Below are positions 46,835 through 59,878 of a DNA stretch of 64,000 bases, piece by piece (the stretch's first letter is position 1; each line of letters starts with the position of its first letter). The position numbers and the translations under genes were made by a program. Source of the DNA: Ignelater luminosus (Eukaryota; Arthropoda; Insecta; Coleoptera; Elateridae); NCBI GenBank assembly GCA_011009095.1, contig VTPC01089972.1, forward strand, positions 62,001-126,000. The letters run 5' to 3'. The notes under the pieces are model-generated. The model saw only the letters and a list, made by a program, of their open reading frames with translations, searched no databases and had not been told where the DNA came from.

Positions 46835-49125
46835 CGTTCTGGGTACTATTGTAGGAAAAACATTTGCCTGAGGTCACTGTCAAACTTATCAAAGCATATG
46901 GAACTATCAAGCTTTTTTTAGGTTCTATTGAGCTATGTGAAAATGCTGGAATCGATTTATATTCGTTATCGGCACCATTGTCGCTACAGCGTCAGAATTC
47001 TCAGCTTAATCTAATAAATTTATGTCAATAAAATCAAACATTCGTTAGGTCCTATTTCGGCTAATTCGTTCAGATATATTTGTCCTAAAAGTATCTCAAA
47101 TTGTGAAAAATCTAAACAACATTTGAAGTTAACAGTCGCATAAGAATAATAATAAAGACTTTTAGAAACACTTGTCATAGTTTTAGTATTGTCTTGTTTT
47201 AGCTGCAGGCTAGAATTATTTATTCAATGGAGCTAATCCATCAGGATATTACGTTAAAGTTTTCTCCTCGTTGTTAGTATACCTTCAATTAGCATTCAAG
47301 AGCAAAAAAAAATTAGAGATAGTCAAGAAGATTTTGCAACCAAAAATTACGTGCAGAAGAAATCAACTAATTAACATGTAACCAGAAGTAAAATAATTAT
47401 AATACAGTTAATCCAAATATAAACAATCAATTTTAAAACATCTCAAAAGATTATTAACTTTCTATTTTTTTAAGTGTAATCTGCATAATTCTTCCTCAAA
47501 CCAGGATATATTGTACATTCTTATTATTGTCAAGTTTAATCAATAATAGTCAGTTGGTTTAATCACATTAACTCCTTTTCGTTAAGTGTCATTTTTCACA
47601 CGACCATAATTTTTTGAGCACTTCCTGTTTACACTTTAATAAGTAAAAAAAGTTTTGCAGCTGTCATTTCAAGCTGAATGAAAACTTATCTTTAAAAATA
47701 ACTCACTTTCCATTTTAGTAAAGTAGTGATTACTATAATAAAAATATAGTAGTTACTATTTATTACTAGATCATTGATGTTGCTCTTGAACTACTAAACA
47801 GAAGTGAAATCGCTGCAGTTTCTTCTTTAACCATATCGAGAGATCGTAAGATATTTTTGTCGATGATAAAAAGAGAGGAAGAAATGGGTGCTCTAAAAAG
47901 TACAAACAACATAAAACAAGAGCTTTTGCTTTTTTTAGTGTACATTAAAATGTTGTGTAATTTTCTTTTATTAATGAAACCATGTTTTGCAAACTGGTTT
48001 TCTAAACAAGGTTTTGCTCATCAGTTAGTGTTTTTAAAAAAGTTTACTTTAGTGTGACTATAAAATATGGTGGGCGCGGCCGTTCCTAATTTAAAAGTAG
48101 AGTATCAATATTATAGTTAGAACAAGTCAGAAATAAAAAATTCAGGGTTAAAAGATATTAGAATCGTGATACTAATAGAATTAACTTTTATAAAACAAAA
48201 TACAATTATAAAGCTATAATAATTTACAAGGCCTCAATTGAGAACAATGGGAAAACTTGAATGAATGGACACCTTTTATTTATAGACTATCTTTAAGGAA
48301 CTATTTAAATTCTAAAGTCGAACATTATACTCTATAAGCTTGCTTTCTTGGCGGCGTCGTCAGTGAAATAAATTTACGACTAAACTATAAGGTAATCGAT
48401 ATTATAAAATATCAGTATGGAAAGAAAATCAAAACCATCCATAAATATTTACCACTTGACAGTAGATAGCTTTATTGCAAGATAAGAATTTTCGTTGCCA
48501 TTCATCTTTTAAAACAGGTGTTGGATACATAGATTAAAATCTGTGTCGGTAATCAAAATATTTCTAGTAGTGACAATAAAGCAGTCATTTGGGACCGAAT
48601 TAATCTTAATCGTAAAAAATATTTCAATTAAAATTAAAAAGAGATTGTGGATTAGAGAAAAACCTCATTACATTATATTCAGGTGTTATTAGAAGCAGAA
48701 TATTCCTAGTTTTTTTCTTCTAAATATCAGAACAGCACTTTCAAGATTGTCATAATTATTATAAGCCCATAATTTGTTACATAATATCCATTCCAAAAAT
48801 AAACTGTGGCTTAGGACCTTTTATTTTGAACTTTTTACAAATTAACGCAACTTTTATTCTGTTTATTTGCAAGTAGTTTGCACGAAAGCGTTAACAAATT
48901 CCTACATATTAATAACCTAATAATATTTTAATATCTAGCAATATTGTTTGATAATCTAATAGAAGATAAAAAAAGTACTCTTGATATTCTTTATTTTATT
49001 TTGTAATTGGTTGTTTGTCGCTTATTTTCCTTACACCCTTTCTCTTTTAAATCACACTTTTATATCCTGCAGTTATCCTTGTAACATTCCTTAAGTACGC
49101 TGAGGTATGTCTGTTTTAGATGCTT
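46835..49125. other. AT-rich non-coding DNA
   Basis: About 2.3 kb with no recognisable coding region, RNA gene or transposon domain. Confidence 0.5.
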
Positions 49126-49130
49126 TAGAG

Positions 49131-49250
49131 CAGGGGGTGAGCAAATGTGGCCCCCGGCGAACCCAAATTGGCTCTCTATCAGGTCGCTGACATGACGTCG
49201 CTTCTTGTAGTGCTCGCGGAAAAACAAAATATCGCCCCTTTCAGTTATTT
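49131..49250 (+). mobile_element. possible hAT-type terminus or MITE piece
   Basis: The sequence CAGGGGGTGAGCAAATGTGG followed by CCCCCGGCGAACC resembles the hAT-family end pattern (CAGGGGT.GGCAA...GGCCC). It is a local GC-rich patch in AT-rich DNA. No inverted partner was located nearby. Confidence 0.35.
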
Positions 49251-49799
49251 ATTGTGGCACGTTCACTTATTAAATAATATTTATAATTTATGAAATCTGA
49301 ACTGTATAATTTAGTGATAAATCAATTAGGTAGAATTTAATGAGCTCACGACCTAAATTTGATAGATTTTCTTCTATTAAGAAATATACAATGATTGAAT
49401 AATAGCTCCCATTAGTTGATTCAAAATTATGTTTTTTGACGGCTTGAAAGCCTAAAACTAGCCAATGTTATTGTACCTTTACCTATTTTCAACTTAACCT
49501 GAAAATATCCCTCTTCGGATGGTCAAGATTCCCTGACGACACTTGTCAGTGAGACATCTTGCACTACACATTAAATATTTAAAAACAGCGACCAAAATTG
49601 TATTTATTTTCAGAACAACTCATGCACACTCAGTTATTATATTTTCCTACATTGTAAAGATGATACAAACACCTAACATCGGAAGATTTCTTTAAGTATT
49701 CTCAAAACGATTTTACGATTTTAAGCAAGTTAAAAATCTTATGACGTTGGTATACTTTTAAATTGATTCACAAGCTTTAATATACATCACCCTTACTAT

Positions 49800-50060
49800 A
49801 TGGGGTCAAAACTTCCAGTTTTCCCACATATGGTTACTCTATACGCTTTAGACTTTACTTTCTCCCTTAGCTCTTTACAATGTTCTATGAACAACAATTC
49901 TTTATCAATTGCCAACCCCAAGTATTTTATTGACTTGCTACTTTCTACACGACTCTGCCTTTGCTTTGCAGGACTGGTTCTCTGGCAACCTCTTCGTACT
50001 TATAAACTTGCTCTGTTAAAATTGTCATTTATTTTATTTATTAATAAATTCGGTCTCGCA
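49800..50060 (-). pseudogene. LINE RT fragment, relative of the 13.85 kb copy
   Basis: On the minus strand IKYLGLAIDKELLFIEHCKE is followed by LREKVKSKAYR, the post-palm YLG segment of a LINE RT. The plus-strand wording GCTCTTTACAATGTTCTATG followed by AACAACAATTCTTTAT is closely similar to 13920-13955, showing the two fragments come from one family. Confidence 0.72.
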
Positions 50061-50064
50061 TTGC

Positions 50065-53000
50065 TTATCAGTTATTACAATGATAACTTTGTGAGCGCAC
50101 CCTGTATGCTGCTCTGTATTAATTGAAACACGTTTGTTGTCTAAACGCTTAAAAAATAATTTCTTAATATCATATGTTAAAATAACAATTTTAGCAAGAC
50201 AAATGTTTGAATGCGCAATCAATTTTGTTAGGTGACGAGATAATGTGCGTGCCTTTGTAAACAAATTTTCAATGCTTTTCATTTCTTTACAAAATATTTC
50301 GAAATGGTGAGTACTCCCTTGTATTTATTTCAATACCTTTGCGTTTCTTTTTTTGTAAATTACTCTTAACCTGTTAAGACAAAGACGATTAATTGCTTTC
50401 TAGAGTAATAGGAACATCCTGTTCTGTCTTGCGAAATAATATCTTCCACTGATCTTTTAGGAGCGTGTGACCATTTTGTTCACCAATCAGAATTTTTCTT
50501 TTCATCTCTTAAATGTTCTCCACTCTGTTATTTTCGTCAGGGCTTTTTTTCAGTTTACGAGCAGACGCTATGTCCTTTTGAGTCCTGGAGACCTACCTGG
50601 GCAGCCTTGACGGTTTTGCTTTTCGTATCGTTAGTTAGAGTATAGTTCGCGTTCTGTAGTTTTTGTTGTAGAAGATCTTCTGTCTATCGTACCTTATTGA
50701 GAACAGTATTTACCGTGGGAATCTAGTTTGAAGAGTAGATTTCTCAGTGCAGTCTTCGTTGATGGAATTGTGCCACATCGAATTCTAAGCTATTTCATAT
50801 CTCAATTTCCTGGTATTCAGGATTAGAATTAGAACATTTATGCAACCTCAAAATATATTTATATCAAATTTTGTTCGCAACTTAGACGATAAACTGCATT
50901 TAATATAATGTTTGTGGTAAAGCAGCAGGAACTTCATCGTCAAAACCAACTACTGAACTGACGCGTTAAGATAACGTCACACTCCAAGTCATTTTAGTAT
51001 TGGTGATCCGTATAAGTGAACTCTAGAGGTAACCCCTTTTAGTTAAATTATTAAAAATTTTGTTTTAGATATTTAAATCGTAGCGGTATCCAGCAATTTG
51101 TGCATCTCGCTACAATCGCAAATTTATCTTAAAATAAACTGTGCGCGTACCGCATTAAATAAATTGTTGAGTGCAAAGATAATGTGAGGATAAATAATGC
51201 TCTCAAGGATTAATTATTGCTACCAAATACGTAAGTCCCATCTTTTGTATTAATTGCTTTGCTTATTTCTATAAAAAACCAAACCGATTTCAAATTAGTT
51301 TACTGAATTAATTGTAAAAACAACGTTTGTATCGTCTAACAATAACTGGTCCGTTGGGCATCTCTGTAAATTAAAGGTAAAGTGAGCATTCGCTTAGCAA
51401 ACCACGGAATTTAGCGTTAGGAATCTTCCAACAATTTGCAGTAAATTTGAGGTTGTTTATTAGTCTTCTAAAACGATTGAAAGTGAATATTGCACAATTT
51501 ATTTCATTTATCGAATTGTATGCCACTTCATCCATTTATTGTATTGACAATATAATGTGCTTGTTAAACGGTATCTTAGTGTTTGGATGCTCTACTTGAA
51601 GTACTTTCAGATATACATGAGCTGTAAGTCACCATCGAGCCGTTCAGAATCCGGAATCCTTAATGATTATTTGTCACAAAATACTCAGCATTAGTAGTAT
51701 ATTATTCGTGTTCAGTACTTTTTCGTATAAAAAAGACATTATCGAGTTCTATGAAGGAAACTCAAAAGTCCATATACTCGGCTTATGATGTCAAGGCTTT
51801 GTTATTTAGAGACGACCGACTATTGTCACTGTCGCCCAGTGATTTTGACTCATTCCCCTCCTTGGTTTTTTAAGACTAAATTATCCCCGGAGTATACCGC
51901 CGAACCACCGGATCTCTGACCTGCCAAGCTAGGCAAGAGGTAATCGAATTGTTTCCGCCCTAGGGTCACTAATTCCCGTTTTTCTTGCAACAGCCTGAAA
52001 TTTCACTTTTATGTACGAGTATGTATCATGCTGTCATTTTAATTCTGAGACTCTTAGCTGTACTCATAGCAAATACCATTGTTGGAAAAACTTCTCCATC
52101 GGAAGAGTGACAAAAATTCATATATGTTATATTTTTCGCCATTAAAAAATTGACAAGTGATGTGATAAATGAAGTCAATGGGAGGTTGCATTCACGAACT
52201 TGGCCTATCCAATGTCATACTTGCCAAGTGGTTTCGTACTATGTCAACAACAACAGAGATTATCAATATGGTCTGGTCCGTAACCATCGATGTTCCGCTG
52301 AACACGAGCCCGTAGGGTCTTCATAACCAAGTAAATATTTTTTTCATTGAAGATAAATGACCTGAAGAGTTTTGAATGGATGGTTTTCCCAACTCGAATT
52401 CTTTTTTTCTTACATCCAAATGTTTGGCAACGACGTAACAATTCACTTAAAACCTTCAATAACCTTGTCAATCAGACTTACCAGTTTAAGAATTAATTAA
52501 GACAAAAGTTGTTGTACAAACAATCTTGTCAGAACTGTATGATATAAAACTATGAAGTGGCTACACAGATTTGGCAAGTGTGCAACATGCGTTTCGTACG
52601 CGTGGACAGTGCATTCGAAATTGCATTAAAATACATGGAATACAAATTAAAAACGTAGATACCACCTCTCATTCACCTACCACTACGCAAATAAGTGAAC
52701 CTGTAGATGCAAAAATTAGTAAATCTCAAGCAACGGTGGCGTTCATTTAACTCATAATCTGGTGCAGCAAAACCGAAAAGAAAGAAACGCGATAATTTCC
52801 TGTGTCTAAAGATAAAGATAGCAGTCAAATAAGGGAAAACTTGAGCTTCGTGAATCCTCCACTTTCGAGTGCCATCACAGCAACAGACACTATCAAGTTT
52901 TGAAGTTGAACTAATTTCTACATAAATCATAGTAGGAAAACCATTGAGTGATTTATATCTTACAGAAAACAACAAAATCTGATCGTTAGAAGTGTCACTC

Positions 53001-53275
53001 GTAGAATCCGCATTCGAGTTACTTAATATTGTGGATATATCGTGAAATACTCTGTATCGTTCGAAGTGACAACGAACTTGCAGGGTGTCTATCTTACAAA
53101 TCGGCCCTATTGTCTATTTGATGATTTGCGTCTAGAAAAAGGAACTAAATCAATTTTATTGAAGCGCTTACATCGTTAACGATGGTAATCTCCTGTAAAG
53201 CATATAAGAAAAGCTAACACTTATAGCCAAACCTTCAGAAAATATTTGCATATTTTATAGCTACTGAGTCAAACA
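50065..53275. other. long stretch without a recognised gene
   Basis: Only short frames occur (for example 52244-52471 and 52673-52975, minus), with no motif I can name. A small GC-richer patch lies at about 51890-51970. The segment may hold further decayed transposon sequence. Confidence 0.4.
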
Positions 53276-53279
53276 GCTG

Positions 53280-54830
53280 ACTATTGTCTTTGATGATTAC
53301 CATGAGTAATAAACAAGAAATGTCGATCATGATCGATGAACTACACACATACTGTATTGTCCTCCCAGACACAAACTTACTAAAGACCAACTAAAGCATT
53401 TCTCTGAATCTCTCGGTACTACATTTATGGTATCTGCAAAAGAGACTGTAACTGTAAGCATGTAATGAGGGAATCTACACTAACCACAGTGAAGGATAAA
53501 AGATTATATATTAGTCTTATGCAAGAATCACATTTCACCCATTTGTGAAATGGAGAGCCCACGTATTGGCCCACCGATCCCAACAAAATTCCCGATTTAC
53601 TAGATTTTTACATCATGAACGGAATTTCAACCAACTTCACTGATATTGAAAGCAACCTAGATTCATCATCGGCCCATACGTATGTCATATCATAACAATC
53701 ATCAAAACATTTCCAAAAACCCTCAGTCCCTCACTGTATAATAAAAGAACAAACTGGACCATTTTTAAAAACAGTGTCTCTCGAAGAATACAACTTAACC
53801 TAAGATTGAAGATACCACACAAATTAGATGAAGCTACCAATCATCTAGTAACAACAATACAACGGAATGCTTGGGCAGCTACACCAACCATCTAAAACAA
53901 CATCAAAAGAGAGATCAATTCTTCAATTAGTAAGAGAATTAGGAGAGCAATAGCAAGGTGTCTTATCTAACAGAGAGACACTTTCAAAAAGATATGGAAA
54001 CGAGCATTCTATTATCTACCCAATTAAATCAGTAGGTCCTCAAGGAAGTGTAGGTGGGTCCGCCTTATACACTCTATATACGTCAGATATTCCAGAAACC
54101 CCTAGGACACACATTGGACCATATGCGAACAACACTGTGATTGTAAGTAGAAATCACAATCTACAACCAGCCATGGAGTTGGTACAAACCCACATAAATG
54201 CTTTAGAAAACTGGGTACAGAATGGAGAATTAAAGTTAAAAGCACATACGTCATTTATACCCTGAAATGTTCTGACTGCCCAGCTGTGTAACTGAACAAT
54301 ACAGAAATTCCCACAGCTCAGGAAGGGATTTTATTTACACAACAAGCTGACTTGAAAGAAACATCTAACTACAAAGCGTGAAGAAATGTACTGAAAGGTC
54401 CAAAAGGTGCACTGGTTGCTCGAAAAACGATCACAACTATCTTTGGAAAATAAACTTTTCTTGTATTAGGCCATTGTCAAGCTCATATGGAATCGAACTG
54501 TGGGGCTGCTCAAGTAAATCAAACGTAAAATTCAAAGATTCCAGTCAAAAACACTCTGACTTATAGCAGATATCCTATGGTTCAATTAAAACTTCATGCT
54601 TCATGTAAATTTAAAAATACTAGTGGTAGCAGAAAAACTCAGAAGAGTACAGAATCATTCTAATAGACTGAAAGACCATCCACAACTAGAATCCGGCTCC
54701 AAGACTAAAACAGAACTTACCCCATAACCTACGCGACTAACTGGCTTCAGCGGGGTAACATTGATAGATGAATTTTCCCTCGTGACCTATACGTCATCTA
54801 ATTAGCTCATAGAACTGTATTGTATATTAC
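53280..54830 (+). pseudogene. Jockey-like LINE relic: endonuclease end, RT, C-terminus
   Basis: Plus-strand pieces: YWPTDPNKIPDLLDFYIMNG (53570-53630), then TDIESNLDSSSAHTYVIS, the end of the Jockey endonuclease. An RT linker follows with RTNWTIFKNSVSRRIQLNLR. The palm lies near 54070-54260 with LYTLYTSDIPETPRT, then PYANNTVIVSRNHNL, in which the catalytic YADD is YANN. The C-terminal part, 54378-54566, ends with SSYGIELWGCSSKSNVKF. The RT N-terminal half is missing, so there is an internal deletion. Both catalytic aspartates are replaced. It is a dead copy. Confidence 0.83.
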
Positions 54831-54834
54831 ATTT

Positions 54835-55255
54835 ATGGTAGTGGTTCTGTTTGTTAATTATCTAATAAAGACAAAAAGAATCTTTTGAAACAGCTTTAAC
54901 ACCCTGTATTTCGGAAACGGTAAGGAACTGGACAGATGTTACTTGGAACTTCTCTGCATCTCCTGAAGTTTGTACACTTGATTTACCCAATATACCTTGT
55001 ATAGGTTTCAGAACATTGTTCTACTCTCAGAGACTTAATTTTCAATGTGAAATAATATAAAGGTTTTTTAACTTCCTTGCTTATTGCAATCTGTCTTACA
55101 CATAACAAACAATTAGGAATGTAATTGACATACATAGGTACATACGTAGAAACAATAACATAGTGGAGTCTTATCCAGTGATAAGCTCCTTTAGAGTGTA
55201 TCACACCTAGTGTGTGTATTGTGGCTATTATGTGAAGTAGTTATGAGATAATTAA
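54835..55255. other. spacer between oppositely oriented LINE relics
   Basis: No recognisable coding sequence. A 73-codon minus-strand frame here shows no motif. Confidence 0.4.
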
Positions 55256-55259
55256 TACA

Positions 55260-56280
55260 TAGTTCCTTCACTTCACTAACCGCACAGGAAGAGCTGGTTT
55301 GATTTGGTTTTTTGTAGAAGATCTAGGGTGTCAAACCTGTTGAGTTTCTTTTCGTGGGGCACTATGAGAAGATTCCTGGCAAGGGTATTTGGATAAGCAT
55401 TCAGACAGTCCAAGTATGTTGCGCTCATACAGACAATTTCTTCTTTAATGTATGGGATTTTGAGGTCAAGTTGTATAACGTCATTAGGGATGTACCAAGA
55501 CGCATTGAAGATCTCCCGAAGTACTTTGGATTGGAAGCGTTGTAATTTTATAATATTGGAATCTCTTAAGGAGCCCTAGAGTTGGATTCCGTAAATCCAT
55601 ATCGGCTTTAATATTACTGTGTAGAATAGAAGCTTGTTCTTCATTATTAGGCGAGAATTGATTGAGAAATGATCTTTCTAACTATACGGTGGATTAATTG
55701 TTTTGTTGTTGCATGCTTTTGACGAAAACCAATTTGCTAGTTGGGTATTAAGTTATTTTAGTTAAGGATAGGAGTGATGTGTTGTATGAATAACTTCTCG
55801 AAGACTTTCGAAAGTGTGGGCAGGAGACTGACGGACGGTAAGACGCTACTTCGGTAGGGCCATTACCGGTTTTAGTATCAGGATTATTTCTGCGACTTTC
55901 CACTGTGATGGAAAGTATTCTCGTCTCAGTATTGCATTAAAGAGGTTTGATCATCACAATCCCTTCAGGTGGAAGTTCTTTTAAGATTTTGGCATTTATC
56001 AGATCGAAGCCAGGAGCTTTCTTGGGATTTAGTTTATTAATAACGTCTACGATTTTTTACGCCTTGAACTTTTTGATAGGTACGTCCACCTGGTCGGGCA
56101 CATTGAGAAATTTTACGATGGCGTTTTCATGGGAATGGTTGCAATACCTTACCCGGTATTGAGCAAATGTATTGGCTATTGGCTTTTTCCAGATCGCTTC
56201 TAGCTCATGCGCCTTCGTTCTTTCTGGCTGGGGAAGTTCTATTAGGTGCATTTAATCTTTTTGATAACTTCTCAAAGTGA
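55260..56280 (-). pseudogene. Jockey-like LINE relic: RT start fused to C-terminus by deletion
   Basis: Minus-strand reading gives SVLPSVSLLPTLSKVFEKLF and then IGFRQKHATTKQLIHRIVRK (about 55690-55900), the RT N-terminus. This is followed after a short gap by WIYGIQLWGSLRDSNIIKLQ and LREIFNASWYIPNDVIQLDL (about 55480-55620), the C-terminal region. The RT palm with the YADD box is absent, an internal deletion of several hundred bases. The IQLWG region is homologous to the IELWG region of the plus-strand relic to its left. The higher-coordinate end has endonuclease-RT linker sequence (56057-56251). Confidence 0.8.
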
Positions 56281-56329
56281 ATAATCAGTGTCTTCAGATG
56301 CAGTGAGTTTTTCGGAAAAGGATTTGATA

Positions 56330-57450
56330 CTTGGATTTGTGGAACAAGGACGGCCCCGAATCACACTCAAGAAAACATAAACAATCAACTTTAAATAATT
56401 ACTGGCGGAGTAAATCTATTATCACCACAAATAAATTCGACAACCTAAAGGATGAACAAGCCGATAAAGGGAAGGGCGAAGAAGTCAATAATGATCAGAA
56501 GTCAAACCACCCCCCGTATTTGTTGAAGGAGATAAATTTATACAACCCTTAACCCATATTTTAAATTCCATTGCTCCAAACAACTACATGCTAAAAAGTA
56601 TGAATAACAATGAAGTAAAAATACAGGCTTCTACCCCTGAATATTATTCGGCAATATTATTAAAGCATTGACCGCCAAAGGAACCAAATTCCACACTTAT
56701 CAATTAAAGCAAAATCGATCATTTCGAATAGTAATTCCTAATATTCATCTTTCGACAGAACATGAGTTAATAAAGGAAGCTATCGAAATATTGCTAATAT
56801 CCGCCAAAGGAAAACAAAACAGCACTCCCACTTTTTAATGTTGAATTGGCAACTAAAGCAAACAATAAAGAAATGTATAAGATATCTAAATTATTAAACT
56901 CAGTAGTGATCGTGAAACCCCCTCATCCAAAACGAAAAATACCGCAATGCATGAAATGCCAACGATTGGGGCATACAAAGAAATATTGCTAATAATGCAC
57001 GTTGCGTGAAGTGCACTGGAAATCATACCAGTGAGCGTCTTAGAAAGGAAGGAAGTAGGGATGTAAAGTGTGTAAACTGTGGAGAAAATCATCCTGCTGA
57101 TTATAGAAGTTGCATCATCTATAAACACTTATAAAAAAAGGTTTTGCCTTCGCTACGTGAACGACACCTTACATCATCACAAGCTAATAACAAAAGTAAC
57201 CCACTATTAAAATATGGAATCTCCTTTGCTCATAAAGCCATAGGAAATACTGCAAGAAAATAATAACAATTATACCTACCTGCAACTCCCCATCAACCAC
57301 CAAGTAATGCTTTGGAGAAAACCATGACAAAAATGTTAGAGAAAATGGATAAATGATGGATCTCCTAATGATTTTGATTACAAAAATGTTATAATGTCTG
57401 ACACAAGATTCCTAATAGCAATCTGAAATTCCAACGGCTTGACTAACCAT
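56330..57450 (+). pseudogene. Jockey-like LINE ORF1 (gag-like) with CCHC knuckles and start of ORF2
   Basis: Plus-strand frames give a charged N-terminus (56331-56552), a central part with IKAKSIISNSNS-like segments, and a zinc-knuckle block at about 56935-57120. The first knuckle reads CMKCQRLGHTKKYC across a shift, then ARCVKCTGNHTSER, then VKCVNCGENHPADYRSC. This triple CCHC array is typical of Jockey-clade ORF1. After a TMTKMLEKMD stretch, the start of the endonuclease ORF reads ICNSNGLTNHVQ (57420-57450), corresponding to WNANGL. The element is broken at that point by unrelated GC-richer sequence. Confidence 0.8.
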
Positions 57451-57454
57451 GTTC

Positions 57455-57900
57455 AGTATAAAATCTTGGCAAATAAACAGTGACGCTGAAGCGGATCAAG
57501 TGGGAAAAGCTCCCGTCCAGAATTCGAGGGACCTTTTGATAAATGCCGGATATTTTTGGAGGAATCGTGCGGGGGATCCTCAGGCACCCGTCCCACCAAA
57601 GATCGTCGTATTTGCTGAAGTTTTAGAACTCAGATCTTCGAAATCTTTTCCATTTGAATATCAGACGCTTTTGGGAAGGCTTTTTCGGGAAATTCATGGC
57701 CCATTCGTTTAGGCTCCGAAATCGACTTTCATCAGTAGAGGGTGCTGGCAGATCTGCATCCAAGCTAGGAGTCGTCGTGCTTTCCACTGGTGGCGCCTTC
57801 TAGCGGCTGAACCATAGAACGTGGAACGTCGGTTCTAACGGCGTCGGTCGCAGGTAGAGGACACTGACCGAAACACAAAACGACACATCTGTATCTTTAG
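57455..57900. other. GC-richer segment of unknown nature
   Basis: An 87-codon frame at 57449-57712 reads through AEADQVGKAPVQNSRDLLIN and NAGYFWRNRAGDPQAPVPPK, and the whole segment is less AT-rich than its neighbours. I recognise no domain. It abuts the LINE start abruptly, which suggests an insertion breakpoint near 57470. It could be part of another repeat. Confidence 0.3.
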
Positions 57901-57904
57901 ATAA

Positions 57905-58485
57905 CTCCTACCTGGATCTCTATGAGGCTCGAAATCAAATTCGTCTGGAGCATGACAATCCTGCTCGTAAATTATAACATTTTTCTGGATTTGCGAGACT
58001 GTGATATTTATGTACAAGAGTTTGAAATTTTTGTCATTCGTTTAAGATGAAGACTGACAGCACATAAGTAAAATAAAGAACATTTTCTCGAGGATCAGTA
58101 ATAAAGAAGATCTCATAGCAAGTGATGTCTATTTCAATAATTTTCATATGAAAACAATAAACAATAGTAAAGAGCACCAAGAAAATGAACTAATAACTAT
58201 TTCTAGATGCAAGGTCAAAAATGATTGAATATTTCTATGTTTGTTAAGTACTTTTGTGGCTCTTTTTAAATCATTTATTTAGTATTTTCAGAGTGAAATT
58301 TATCGTCCCTCGTCTGAAAACGCTAGCGAATATGATATTATTCGTTGTGATAATAGTTAATTCAGCGGGAATATCTCCTCTGTGGTAACCAAATAAAAGT
58401 TAAATCAGCTAAATTTAGATTCTCTTTTCTCTTAATTTCATTTGTTACTGTCAAACTGACATTTTGATTGACAGATTCAAGAATT
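57905..58485. promoter_or_regulatory. upstream region of the first protease gene
   Basis: AT-rich, no coding region. The 50 bases before the ATG (TTACTGTCAAACTGACATTTT and onward) resemble those before the second gene, so the proximal promoter/5'UTR was probably duplicated together with the gene. No clear TATA box or initiator could be fixed. Confidence 0.4.
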
Positions 58486-59878
58486 ATGAATGTACGTCAC
58501 TTACGTCTTATTGTATGTTTATTGATGCACTTATTAACAGCAACTGATAGTCAGCTCAATGGTATGGCCCTAATTAATTTCTAGGATATATAATATATTC
58601 ATTTTATTTTTCATTAAGTATCAGAATATGATGAAATAAATGTTGACGAAAACGACACATACATAAAGAAATACAAAGATTTAAAACGGAAACGACCTCA
58701 AAGAATCGAAAATGAACACACCAGGATTGTTGGAGGCAATGCAGCACCTGTTGAAGACAATCCATACGTAGTAATTTTTATAAAAAGCAAAAATCTGTCG
58801 CTTTTAAAAATCATTCTTAATACATTCTGTAGGTTTCCATACAACAAATTGAAGCTTCCCACATATGCGGAGGTTCTATAATTCATGAACGGTGGATTCT
58901 CTCCGCATCTCACTGCATTACTGAAAATAAGTGTGTAGGAAAAAACTGTAGAGACGTGCTAAAAGATCCTCGCGAATTTCAAATATACGCTGGTACAGCA
59001 GATTTGGAACCTCTCAGTGGTGGAGCCCAAGTTCGTGAAATTGCTAAGTTTGTTAAACATCCTTCCTTTAGCAGGCCATTACTGCATAACGATATTGCTT
59101 TAATCAAGGTTATATCTTTTCTTTTTGGTTGTATAATTCGTCACAGCTGCACGCAATATCTCTCTCTTTAATTCTAGATGAAAAATCCTTTTGTATTTGG
59201 TAAAAAAGTGAATCTAATTCGTATACCACAAGTACCTTTTTTGAGAGGGAGAGACGTCTCTCAGAATTATAGAGAGTGTAGAGCTTTGGGATGGGGAGCA
59301 AGGAAGCCTCGTAGTGGTGTAGGTTACGAAGAACTTAGTGAACAAGGTATGTTAAAGCTGTTGTCAAAATAAAAGATTCTATATATCTTTCTCTATATTA
59401 GAGAAATTGGAAATTCAAGATGATCTTGTATCACCTATATTGTTGGAAGTTTCTTTACCGGTAATTCCTCTAGTGTGGTGTCAGAGTTTAATAAACCGTC
59501 AATATATTACTACACGGCATATGTGTACCATGTATGTTGCTGGGGGTAAAGATGCCTGTGAGGTGAATGGAATAGAAATGATAAAACATGTTTACATGAG
59601 ATATTCCATATAATTAGGGTGATTCTGGAGGTCCATTAGTGTGTAACACAACTAATCTACCTCTGATGCAGTATGGGATCACATCGTGGGGTCATGGATG
59701 TGCTAGGCCCAATACACCGGCAGTTTTTACCAGGACTGATACGTATTATGATTGGATACAGCGGGTAATATCTGGAGGTCCTAATGTTGATTTCTATAGT
59801 TCGTCTAATAATATAGTTTGTACGAAATGGCTTTTATTTATTTACGTAATTTGCAATAATAATGTAATTTATCATTAA
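58486..59878 (+). CDS. trypsin-like serine protease, copy 1 (six exons, 364 aa)
   Basis: Exons: 58486-58561, 58619-58770, 58833-59108, 59178-59346, 59402-59562 and 59618-59878, all with GT...AG introns of 55-69 bp and a total of 365 codons including stop. Residues 1-24 form a signal peptide ([14 protein letters not shown] core). Residues 26-61 form a cysteine-free charged propeptide, so there is no clip domain. Activation is at R61|IVGG. The S1 catalytic domain has His103 (in LSASHC, where AAHC is usual), Asp163 (HNDIALIK) and Ser281 (GDSGGP). Asp275 six residues before Ser281 gives trypsin-type preference for Arg/Lys. Cysteines for the standard disulfides are present, and an extra pair (CVGKNC) lies in a loop. 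After the domain comes a ~35-residue tail ending in WLLFIYVIC plus polar residues. Secreted zymogen; role (digestion, saliva, venom, reproduction, immunity) not decidable. The gene is fully intact. Confidence 0.93.

Noticed and set aside
51890..51975. GC-richer patch as an rRNA or tRNA piece
   Set aside because: I could not match it to conserved rRNA segments or fold it as a tRNA.
58698..59301. Minus-strand frames over the first protease gene
   Set aside because: They are antisense to exons 2-4, whose splice sites, catalytic motifs and reading frame all agree on the plus strand.
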